NCBI GenBank assembly: GCA_964384675.1
Contig: CAYLNK010000184.1
Location: forward strand, 1-13,220
From: CAYLNK01 sp964384675
GTDB taxonomy: Bacteria; Acidobacteriota; Thermoanaerobaculia; UBA5066
Direction: 5' to 3'
Length of the DNA: 13,220 nucleotides
Shown here one piece after another: positions 6,884-13,220 of the stretch. The notes under the pieces are model-generated. The model ran no database searches, was not told the origin of the DNA, and saw only the letters and a program-made list of their open reading frames with translations. The translations under genes were made by a program, and so were the position numbers. Positions within the stretch are counted from its first letter, which is position 1. Each line of letters starts with the position of its first letter.

Positions 6884-8353
6884 ATGACGATCCCCTGGTA
6901 CGGGCTCCTTCCGTTCGTGGCGCTCCTCGCCGCGATCGCGACGTTCCCCCTCATGCCCGCGACGAGACATCTGTGGGAGAAGAGGCGCTACCAGCTCCTC
7001 GTCGCTCTGGCCCTGGGCGCCCCGATGGGCGCCTGGGTCTGGAGCCTCGGCGGGCGGGCGGAGGTGATCCACGCGCTCTTCGAGTACGGCGCGTTCATCA
7101 CCCTCCTCTTCTCCCTCTTCGTGGTGACCGGCGGCGTCTTCGTGGCGGGGGACATCGAGGCGACCCCGCGCAACAACACTCTCTTCCTCGGGGCGGGCGC
7201 CGTGCTGGCCTCCCTCATCGGGACGACCGGGGCCGCGATGCTCCTCGTCCGGCCGCTCCTCAACACCAACCGGGAGCGGAAGCTCAAGGTCCACACGTTC
7301 GTCTTCGCGATCTTCGTCGTGGCGAACTGCGGCGGGCTGCTGACGCCGCTCGGAGACCCGCCGCTCTTTCTGGGCCTCCTGAGGGGCGTGCCGTTCCTCT
7401 TTACGCTGCGCCTCTTCCCCGAGTGGCTCTTCGTGAACGGAATGCTCCTCCTCTCCTACTTCGCCCTCGACTGCGTCGCCCATCGTCAGGAGGGGGCCGC
7501 GGAGATCGCCCGCGACCGCGCGGACGTGAGGCCCCTCGCCCTCCACGGGAAGTCCGGCATCGCGCTCCTCGGCGTCATCGTGGCCGCCGTCGCCCTGGTC
7601 CCGTCCGTCGACCTCCACGCGATCGCCACGGGGCACGCGCCCCTCGCGGCCTGGATCCCGTTCCGCGAGGTCGTCCTCCTGACCGCGGCGTTCCTCTCGT
7701 TCCGGCTCGGCGACCGGCAGACCCGCTTCGTGGACAACCGCTTCGAGTGGGGACCGATCCAGGAGGTCGCCGCCCTCTTCGTCGGGATCTTCCTGACGAT
7801 GGTCCCCGCGCTCACGTACCTCGCCCAGAAGGCGCCGGAGCTGCCGTTGAACCGGGTCACGTTCTTCGTCTTCTCCGGCGGGCTCTCCTCGGTCCTGGAC
7901 AACGCGCCGACGTACGCGACGTTCTTCGGGCTCGCCAAGGCGCTCGGCGGGACGCCGGCCGTGGCCGGGGTGAAGGAGGCCTACCTCGTCTCGATCAGCC
8001 TCGGCGCGGTGCTGTGCGGCGCGATGACCTACATCGGGAACGGACCGAACTTCATGGTGAAGGCGATCGCCGAGTCCGACGGCGTCGCGATGCCGAGCTT
8101 CGGCGGCTACGTGACCCGCTTCGCGCTCGTCCACCTCGCCCCCGTGCTCGCGCTCATGGTCGGGATCTTCATCGTCGAGACGCCGGCCGTGCGGATCGGC
8201 TCCGGCGTCGCGGCGGCGCTCCTCGCGGCGTGGCACGTCCGCACGGCGACGGCGGCCCGCCGGCAGGAGCCGGCATCGCTCATGCCCTCTGGAGAGGGCC
8301 CCGGACGAACAGGAGAGCGCCAGCCAGAAGGAGCCCGGCTACCGACAGCGTGA
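6884..8353 (+). CDS. NhaD/CitMHS-type sodium:proton antiporter
   Basis: This 489-residue inner-membrane transporter belongs to the ion-transporter superfamily (CitMHS_2/NhaD-like proteins, usually annotated as sodium:proton antiporters). About 12 hydrophobic segments are seen. The two inverted halves carry the paired signature loops: NCGGLLTPLGDPP (148-160) and SSVLDNAPTYATF (335-347), followed by GNGPN (385-389). D158, D339 and N340 are likely ion-site residues by family analogy. Its place 16 bases after a Na+-pumping decarboxylase suggests that it either uses the Na+ gradient or trades Na+ for H+. Citrate or another anion is an alternative substrate, since the superfamily also moves organic anions. 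The hydrophobic part ends near residue 450; the last ~35 residues are polar and overlap the convergent gene by 74 bases, so the tail may be a run-on with little function. Confidence 0.88.
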   Translation: MTIPWYGLLPFVALLAAIATFPLMPATRHLWEKRRYQLLVALALGAPMGAWVWSLGGRAEVIHALFEYGAFITLLFSLFVVTGGVFVAGDIEATPRNNTLFLGAGAVLASLIGTTGAAMLLVRPLLNTNRERKLKVHTFVFAIFVVANCGGLLTPLGDPPLFLGLLRGVPFLFTLRLFPEWLFVNGMLLLSYFALDCVAHRQEGAAEIARDRADVRPLALHGKSGIALLGVIVAAVALVPSVDLHAIATGHAPLAAWIPFREVVLLTAAFLSFRLGDRQTRFVDNRFEWGPIQEVAALFVGIFLTMVPALTYLAQKAPELPLNRVTFFVFSGGLSSVLDNAPTYATFFGLAKALGGTPAVAGVKEAYLVSISLGAVLCGAMTYIGNGPNFMVKAIAESDGVAMPSFGGYVTRFALVHLAPVLALMVGIFIVETPAVRIGSGVAAALLAAWHVRTATAARRQEPASLMPSGEGPGRTGERQPEGARLPTA

Positions 8354-10649
8354 CGCCACGACGGATCCACGGGTCGTCGTAGGAGAGGACCACGCGGTGC
8401 CCCCCGGCGGGGACCACGACGGCCGAGAGGGAGACATCCACGCGCAGGACCTTCGTCGCCCGGCCGTCCACGGTCGCCTTCCAGAAGTCGTCCCAGGTCT
8501 GGTTGACGGCGACGAGGGACGGCGCCGGGCCGGCGCCGGTCACACGGAGCTCGATCCGGGAGGGTCGCCGCTCGACGACGGTGACGGTCGCCGGTCCCGG
8601 CGTCTCGGGCACCCGGTCGCCGTCCTCCACCTCGCTTTCGGGATCGGTCGTGTCGAGACAGACCGTCCCCGACGCCGCGGCCCCGAGGCCGAGCACGGCC
8701 CGGCCCCAGCCCGCCTCCCCGTCCACGCGGGCGACCGTGGTCGCGGCGAAGGCGAAGGGGCGCGGCGAGCGCAGCCAGCCGACCTCGGCCAGCTGGGCCG
8801 TGGAGTCCACGCGGGAGAGATCGACCCCGGGACGGAGCTTGACGACCGCGACGACGCCGCGCCTCTCAAGCAAGGCGACTCCGGCCGCCTGGTCGCGCAG
8901 GAGGACGCTCCGGAAGAGCCTGGTCGCCTGGTTCGACCACCTGAGCTCCGTGAAGTCGAAGTCGCGCTCGAAGGCCGTCGGGATCCCCCAGAGCGAGGTC
9001 AGCGGCGGACAGACCAGGCGCGGCAGCTCCCTGTCCCGGGACGCCCAGGCCGCGTGATGGAAGACGGGGCCCTCTATCGGAGCTCCCGGCCGTCCGTTCG
9101 GGGGTCCCGCCAGGAGCGCACGCGCCAGGGGGAGCGGCGGCGTGAGAGGGAGCGGCGCCGTGCGCACCAGGCGGACGCCCGACGACAGGAGATCGCCGAG
9201 GAAGACGGCCACCAGGAGCAGCCCCCGGGTCCTCGAGGGCAGGCGCTCGAAGAGCACCCACGCGTACGCCAGCGCCGTCGCGACGAGCAGGGCCACGTCG
9301 AGGGCGATGTCCTGCCGCGCCATCGCCGCCCCCGCGGGCCCCAGCACGTGGAGCCCCACCTCCCGCACTCCGAAGAGGAGAGCCACGATCGCGAGGAATC
9401 CGACCGGGACGAGTCCGCGCGGGTAGCGGGCGCGGAGCCGCCTCATCGAGCGGAGCAGCCCGTCGAGGCCCAGCGCGGCCAGCACCAGGAGAGCAAGCGA
9501 GGTCGAGAGAATGAACTTCTCCGGGAACCGCAGGCCCGAGAAGAGCGGCACGTGATGCCTGAGGAGACCCCACAGCGGAGTCTTCGCGCCGAACGCCAGG
9601 ACGAGGCCGGCGAGCGCCACGCCCGCCCACAGGAGCCGCTCGGGATGCTTCCGGAGCTCTCGCCTGCCGAGCGCCGCCGCGGCAGCGAAGGCGACCAGGA
9701 GACCCGGGTAGAGCGAGAGGGCGAACGGGGCGCCCTTCTCCGGGTAGAGCCCCGCCCCCGCGTACCTCCCGGGCCCGCGCTCCACACGCCCGAACGCGTA
9801 CGGCCAGACGAGCTCCAGCGGGCGCGCGAGCGGCATCGACCAGACATCCGCCTCGACGTCGGGAAGCCCGTGCGCCCGCACGGTGCGGGCAGCCAGCCGA
9901 GCGCCGGGCAGGAGGACCGCCGCCCCGATCGACGCCCCGAGAAAGAGCCCGACGGCCAGGACCCAGCCCCTCGTCGCGAGGAAGCCCGGAAGGCGGGCCC
10001 GGCGCCTCGTCCGTACCGTCTCGAAGAGCAGAACGACCAGGACCAGGACGGGGGTCGTCAGGAGCGTCGACGGCTCTCCCGCGAAGCAGAGGAGCCCGAC
10101 GGAGATCGCGAGGAGAGCCGCGTCGCGTGAGCGCCCGGCCCGGTGGATCCGGAGGGCGAACGCCAGGACCAGAGGAACCACCGTCACGGAGAAGAGGGTC
10201 GGGAGGAGGCTCGTCACCGACAGCAGATACCCACCGAAGGCGAAGCCGAGACCGCCCAGCAGCGCCACCCGCTTCCTGACCGGCAAGACCTCCAGGAAGA
10301 ACCTCATCGAGAAGAACGCCGCGACCACGGGGAGGATCACCTGCAGGCGCATGGCCCACTCGAACGGCAGCACCAGGAAGAGCCAGGTCATCGGATGGAA
10401 CACCGCGTGCGCGGGATTCGCCGCGAACGGCTGCCCCGAGGCCCAGTACGGGTTCCAGAGCGGGAGCCCTCCGCTCTCGAGCGCCAGCCGGCGCCCCAGC
10501 GACCTCTCCGGGATGGAGTACCCCACGAGGTCGCGCTCCACGAACTGCTGGCCGAGGAAGAGGGCCCCGCGGAAGAGCACCAGCGCCCCGGCCGTGAGCG
10601 CGCCCAGGGAGAGCGCCTGATGCCGGAGGCGGGCCGTCCGCGCCGTCAC
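8280..10649 (-). CDS. YfhO-family multi-pass membrane protein (GT-C-like)
   Basis: This 789-residue membrane protein resembles the YfhO family. It has an N-terminal helix, then an outer loop with ERD (38-40) and LWNPYWASGQPF (64-75), and about a dozen hydrophobic segments up to roughly residue 490. A soluble domain follows, then the family's hallmark C-terminus: VNQTWDDFW (715-723), a beta-rich VVVPAGGHRVVLSYDD segment (about 730-755) and a final helix (765-782). In Gram-positive bacteria YfhO is a GT-C-type protein needed to glycosylate lipoteichoic acid from a lipid-linked sugar; in other phyla its substrate is unknown. The E38/D40 pair in the first outer loop is a candidate catalytic site by GT-C analogy (inference). 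The start is GTG 10649, 10 bases after the alcohol dehydrogenase stop, with no strong ribosome site, so coupling is likely. The 3' end overlaps the convergent antiporter gene. Confidence 0.88.
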   Translation of the reverse strand: MTARTARLRHQALSLGALTAGALVLFRGALFLGQQFVERDLVGYSIPERSLGRRLALESGGLPLWNPYWASGQPFAANPAHAVFHPMTWLFLVLPFEWAMRLQVILPVVAAFFSMRFFLEVLPVRKRVALLGGLGFAFGGYLLSVTSLLPTLFSVTVVPLVLAFALRIHRAGRSRDAALLAISVGLLCFAGEPSTLLTTPVLVLVVLLFETVRTRRRARLPGFLATRGWVLAVGLFLGASIGAAVLLPGARLAARTVRAHGLPDVEADVWSMPLARPLELVWPYAFGRVERGPGRYAGAGLYPEKGAPFALSLYPGLLVAFAAAAALGRRELRKHPERLLWAGVALAGLVLAFGAKTPLWGLLRHHVPLFSGLRFPEKFILSTSLALLVLAALGLDGLLRSMRRLRARYPRGLVPVGFLAIVALLFGVREVGLHVLGPAGAAMARQDIALDVALLVATALAYAWVLFERLPSRTRGLLLVAVFLGDLLSSGVRLVRTAPLPLTPPLPLARALLAGPPNGRPGAPIEGPVFHHAAWASRDRELPRLVCPPLTSLWGIPTAFERDFDFTELRWSNQATRLFRSVLLRDQAAGVALLERRGVVAVVKLRPGVDLSRVDSTAQLAEVGWLRSPRPFAFAATTVARVDGEAGWGRAVLGLGAAASGTVCLDTTDPESEVEDGDRVPETPGPATVTVVERRPSRIELRVTGAGPAPSLVAVNQTWDDFWKATVDGRATKVLRVDVSLSAVVVPAGGHRVVLSYDDPWIRRGVTLSVAGLLLAGALLFVRGPLQRA
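8284..8299. terminator. possible hairpin at the convergent gene junction
   Basis: GCCCTCT (8284-8290) and AGAGGGC (8293-8299) are perfect complements; the likely fold is a 6-bp stem with a TGGA tetraloop. It sits in the last codons of the YfhO-like gene and within the antiporter tail, where a terminator for either message would be expected. Neither strand has a T-run after it, so it would be a weak or factor-assisted terminator at best. Confidence 0.35.
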
Positions 10650-10659
10650 CCCGGGTCCG

Positions 10660-11715
10660 TCAGGCGTTCCGGAGCGACGCCATGTCGATCACGAACCGGT
10701 ATCTCACGTCGCTCCTCAGCATCCTCTCGTACGCCTCGTTGATCCGCTGGATCGGGATCGCCTCGATGTCGGCGGTGATCCCGCGCGCGGCGCAGAAGTC
10801 GAGCATCTCCTGGGTCTCGGCGATCCCGCCGATCATCGAGCCGGCGATCCGGCGCCGCGTCGGGATCAGGAGGCCGGCGTCGGGCGGCGGGTTCCGGTGC
10901 TCCGGCAGGCCGACCAGACAGAGCGTGCCGTCCCGCTTCAGCAGCCTGAGGTACGCGTCCAGGTCGTGCGAGGCCGCGACCGTGTCGAGGATGAAGTCGA
11001 GGCTTCGGGCGCGTGCCGCCATCGCGTCGGGATCGGTCGACAGCACGACCTCGGCCGCGCCCAGCCGCATCGCGTCGGCCGTCTTCCCACGCGAGGTCGT
11101 GAAGAGGACGACGTGGGCGCCCAGGGCGTGCGCGATCTTCACGCCGACGTGGCCGAGGCCGCCGAGACCCACGACGCCGACCGTCGAACGCGGGCCGACG
11201 CCCCAGTGCCGGAGCGGCGAATACGTCGTGATGCCGGCGCAGAGGAGCGGCGCCGCCGCCGCCAGGTCGAGGCCCTCCGGCACGCGCAGCACGAAGCGCT
11301 CGTCCACCACGATCCGGTCCGAGTAGCCGCCGCGCGTCGTCGGGCCCAGGTGCGGGTCGGGGCTGTTGTACGTGAAGGTGATGCCGCCCTCGCAGTACTG
11401 CTCGAGCCCCTCGGCGCACGCCGGACAGCGGCCGCACGAGTCGACCATGCAGCCGACAGCGGCCGTATCGCCGGGACCGAAGCCCGTCACCGCGCTCCCC
11501 ACCGCCGACACGCGCCCCACGATCTCGTGGCCCGGTACGACCGGGTAGACGGTCCCCTCCCACTCGGCGCGCGCGGTGTGCAGGTCGGAATGGCAGACGC
11601 CGCAGTGCAGGATCTCGATCTCGACGTCGGTGGGCCCCGGGGCGCGCCGCTCGAAGCGGAACGGCTCGAGGGGCGAGGTGGCCGAGCGGGCGGCGTATCC
11701 GTGGGCGTTGCTCAT
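10660..11715 (-). CDS. zinc-dependent NAD(P)H alcohol dehydrogenase, YahK/cinnamyl-alcohol type
   Basis: This 351-residue cytosolic medium-chain dehydrogenase interconverts aldehydes and alcohols. Catalytic zinc ligands are expected at C41 (GVCHSD), H63-E64 (PGHE) and C159 (LLCAGIT). The structural zinc site C94, C97, C100 and C108 is complete. The Rossmann motif GLGGLGHVG is at 183-191. At the end of the second strand, TTSRGK (206-211) places S208 and R209 where NADPH-preferring members such as yeast ADH6 bind the phosphate. Length is standard for YahK-like enzymes. The start at ATG 11715 (MSNAHGYAA) matches the family; the frame stays open much further upstream, but that part is antisense-like sequence out of frame with the next gene. 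No clear ribosome site is seen. The gene lies 26 bases after the Pls-like gene and 10 before the YfhO-like gene. The physiological aldehyde is unknown. Confidence 0.95.
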   Translation of the reverse strand: MSNAHGYAARSATSPLEPFRFERRAPGPTDVEIEILHCGVCHSDLHTARAEWEGTVYPVVPGHEIVGRVSAVGSAVTGFGPGDTAAVGCMVDSCGRCPACAEGLEQYCEGGITFTYNSPDPHLGPTTRGGYSDRIVVDERFVLRVPEGLDLAAAAPLLCAGITTYSPLRHWGVGPRSTVGVVGLGGLGHVGVKIAHALGAHVVLFTTSRGKTADAMRLGAAEVVLSTDPDAMAARARSLDFILDTVAASHDLDAYLRLLKRDGTLCLVGLPEHRNPPPDAGLLIPTRRRIAGSMIGGIAETQEMLDFCAARGITADIEAIPIQRINEAYERMLRSDVRYRFVIDMASLRNA

Positions 11716-11741
11716 GACCGCAGGATACGACCCGCCGGGGC

Positions 11742-13220
11742 CTACGCCGCCGCGCCGGACTCGCGGGTCGGGCAGCCCTCGTAGCTCCGGCCGGGCAGCA
11801 GCACCTCGCGCTTCATCACGACGCTGTGCGGCGCCACGCGGGTCCCCTCCCCGACGTCGGCCCCGTACAGGAGCACGGCTCCCGATCCGACCGTCGCGCC
11901 GGCCCGGATCGTGACCCGATCGATCTTGAGCACGCGGTCCTCGAAGGTGTGCGCCTGGAAGAGGGCGCTGACCGTCGACCCGTCGCCGAGCTCCAGCATG
12001 TCGGGGTCGACCACCTGCGCGAAGCCAGGGCCGAGGACGACGTCGCGTCCGATCCGCATTCCCATCGCGCGGAGGTAGGCGGTCAGGAGCAGCGTCCCCT
12101 CCAGGGCGCCGAGCGCGGCGCGCGCGTAGACGGCCCACACCACGTACAGGAAATCCCAGCGGCTGCACCAGCACGACCAGAGGGGATGGATCCCGGGCTT
12201 CACGCGGCCGAGCAGAGCCCACTTCAGCGCCAGCACGAGGAGGACGGGAGCCACCGTCAGGCCGAGCGTGGCGGCCGGCACCCCGAGCGCCACGAAGAGA
12301 GCCGGCTGGAGCCGCGCCTGCGCTTCCCCGAGCAGGCGGAGCCACAGGACGACCGCGATCGCGGGGCCGGCCGGGAGGAGGAAGCGCGCCAGCTCCCAGA
12401 AGACGCGGTTCCAGTAGCGCAGACGGGACGGCTCGTGGGTCAGGGAGCGGTCGCACGCCACCACCTCACGTCGGGGCAGCTCGAACGGCGGCTGTCCGAA
12501 CCACGAGGTGCCCGGCTGGACGTGCTCGTCGTTCCCGACGGTGCAGACGCCGACGAGCACGTCCTTGGGCAGACGTTCGCCCGCGGGGATCACGACGTGG
12601 TTCCCCAGGAACGTGTTCGCGGCGAGGCTCACCGGAGCGAGGGTGACCGTGCCACGGCTCACCCGCGGGCCTCCCAGGTAGATCCCGTCGGCGAGGAAGG
12701 AGCCCGGACCGATCTCGACGAGCTCCGGCACGACGTCCAGGATCGTGCTGACCTCGCAGCCGGGACCGACGCGCATCCCGGCAGCGCGTAGCCACACGGG
12801 CCAGAGGAGCGTCCCGCTCAGCCAATCGCCCGCCAGCTGGACGAGGCCCGTCTTGAGCCAGACCCGGAGGTAGGTGAGCGACCAGCGCGGGATCACGCCG
12901 GGCGTGACGCGTGAGAGGGCACGCGCCGCGAGGGCCATCAGGGCGAGCGTCGGGGGACCGGCGACGAGGGTGAGGACCGCGAGGACGAGGAGCAGCCGAG
13001 ACCCGGACGTCGGTCGCGAGAGCCAGGCGGCGACGCCGGCGCCGTCGATCCCGGCGAGGCGCGCCGCGCCGAAGGCCAGGAGCTCCACCGGAAGCGCGAC
13101 GAAGCTGGAGAGGAGCACCCGGCTCACGAGGAGCGCGAGGCCGTAGCCGATCGGCGAGAGAGGGGACGCGCCCCGGGCCAGGGCCGCCCCGCAGCGCCAC
13201 AGGGGGTTGTTCCAATTCAA
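11742..13220 (-). CDS. Pls/PosA-like membrane protein with tandem hexapeptide (LbH) domains, probably 5'-truncated
   Basis: The 492 visible residues look like the C-terminal region of the Pls/PosA family, the proteins that in epsilon-poly-lysine synthetase follow the adenylation and carrier domains. Two homologous units are visible. Unit A has membrane helices at about 25-52 and 75-103, then PGVIPRW (107-113), LRAAGMRVG (144-152) and a left-handed beta-helix to about 235. Unit B has helices at about 280-297 and 305-337, then PGIHPLW (342-348), LRAMGMRIG (383-391), VVDPDMLELGDGS (403-415) and a beta-helix to about 470. In Pls such repeats are thought to form a membrane-bound chain-elongating assembly, in place of ordinary condensation domains. 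The frame is open to the right edge, where the first codon is TTG; a longer protein with adenylation and carrier domains is possible but not visible. A stand-alone LbH acyltransferase-like membrane protein is the alternative. Confidence 0.8.
   Translation of the reverse strand: MNWNNPLWRCGAALARGASPLSPIGYGLALLVSRVLLSSFVALPVELLAFGAARLAGIDGAGVAAWLSRPTSGSRLLLVLAVLTLVAGPPTLALMALAARALSRVTPGVIPRWSLTYLRVWLKTGLVQLAGDWLSGTLLWPVWLRAAGMRVGPGCEVSTILDVVPELVEIGPGSFLADGIYLGGPRVSRGTVTLAPVSLAANTFLGNHVVIPAGERLPKDVLVGVCTVGNDEHVQPGTSWFGQPPFELPRREVVACDRSLTHEPSRLRYWNRVFWELARFLLPAGPAIAVVLWLRLLGEAQARLQPALFVALGVPAATLGLTVAPVLLVLALKWALLGRVKPGIHPLWSCWCSRWDFLYVVWAVYARAALGALEGTLLLTAYLRAMGMRIGRDVVLGPGFAQVVDPDMLELGDGSTVSALFQAHTFEDRVLKIDRVTIRAGATVGSGAVLLYGADVGEGTRVAPHSVVMKREVLLPGRSYEGCPTRESGAAA

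Noticed and set aside
5722..8236. Two long minus-strand open frames opposite mmdB and the antiporter.
   Set aside because: Both consist of Arg/Asp/Glu/His-rich shadow sequence; the plus strand carries conserved transporter motifs.
8397..10130. Long plus-strand open frame of 577 codons opposite the YfhO-like gene.
   Set aside because: Highly charged, low-complexity composition rich in Arg, Gly, Pro and Glu with no hydrophobic core; the minus strand here encodes a recognisable membrane protein.
11716..12456. Upstream extension of the alcohol dehydrogenase frame on the minus strand.
   Set aside because: It lies in another frame of the Pls-like gene, is Arg/Pro/Gly-rich without family similarity, and the dehydrogenase family starts at MSNAHGYAA (11715).
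13218..13220. TTG at the window edge as the true start of the Pls-like gene.
   Set aside because: The frame is still open at the boundary and family members are usually much longer, so the gene more likely continues outside; a real TTG start cannot be excluded.

Overview
The window is a very GC-rich, almost wholly coding stretch of bacterial chromosome. Codon third positions are nearly all G or C, so long antisense open frames abound; those were rejected in favour of frames with recognisable protein families. The gene mix (a sodium-pumping methylmalonyl-CoA decarboxylase, a Kef-type antiporter, a YfhO-type membrane protein, a Pls/PosA-type membrane protein with hexapeptide repeats) would fit an uncultured Acidobacteriota, Eisenbacteria or deltaproteobacterial-type lineage. 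This placement is inference: there is no rRNA or other taxonomic marker here.

Layout. (1) Positions 1-1463, minus strand: a Kef/CPA2-type cation:proton antiporter whose C-terminus runs off the left edge. (2) Positions 1464-1589: a 126-base divergent intergenic region with several inverted repeats. (3) Positions 1590-3386, plus strand: a 598-residue protein built of three consecutive SRPBCC (START-like) domains, the last two clearly homologous to each other. (4) Positions 3421-6867, plus strand: a tight four-gene cluster in the order carboxyltransferase (mmdA), small OadG-like membrane subunit (mmdD), biotin carrier (mmdC), Na+-pumping membrane subunit (mmdB). (5) Positions 6884-8353, plus strand: a NhaD/CitMHS-type sodium:proton antiporter, 16 bases after mmdB. 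(6) On the minus strand from the right edge back to 8280: a Pls/PosA-like membrane protein with left-handed beta-helix repeats (probably truncated by the window edge), a zinc alcohol dehydrogenase of the YahK/cinnamyl-alcohol type, and a YfhO-family membrane protein. These three are separated by 26 and 10 bases, so they look like one operon. Its last gene meets the antiporter tail to tail with a 74-base coding overlap.

How the genes may work together. MmdADCB would decarboxylate (S)-methylmalonyl-CoA to propionyl-CoA through biotin and use the energy to export Na+. The next gene, an ion-transporter-superfamily antiporter, could exchange Na+ for H+, so five consecutive plus-strand genes or fewer may form a sodium-cycle module. 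No biotin carboxylase gene lies beside the carboxyltransferase, which favours a decarboxylase over a propionyl-CoA carboxylase. The minus-strand group looks like envelope or specialised-polymer metabolism: a multi-pass GT-C-like protein, an aldehyde/alcohol oxidoreductase and the membrane portion of a peptide-synthetase-like protein. Its product cannot be named from the sequence. No tRNA, rRNA, CRISPR array, insertion sequence or phage gene was seen.
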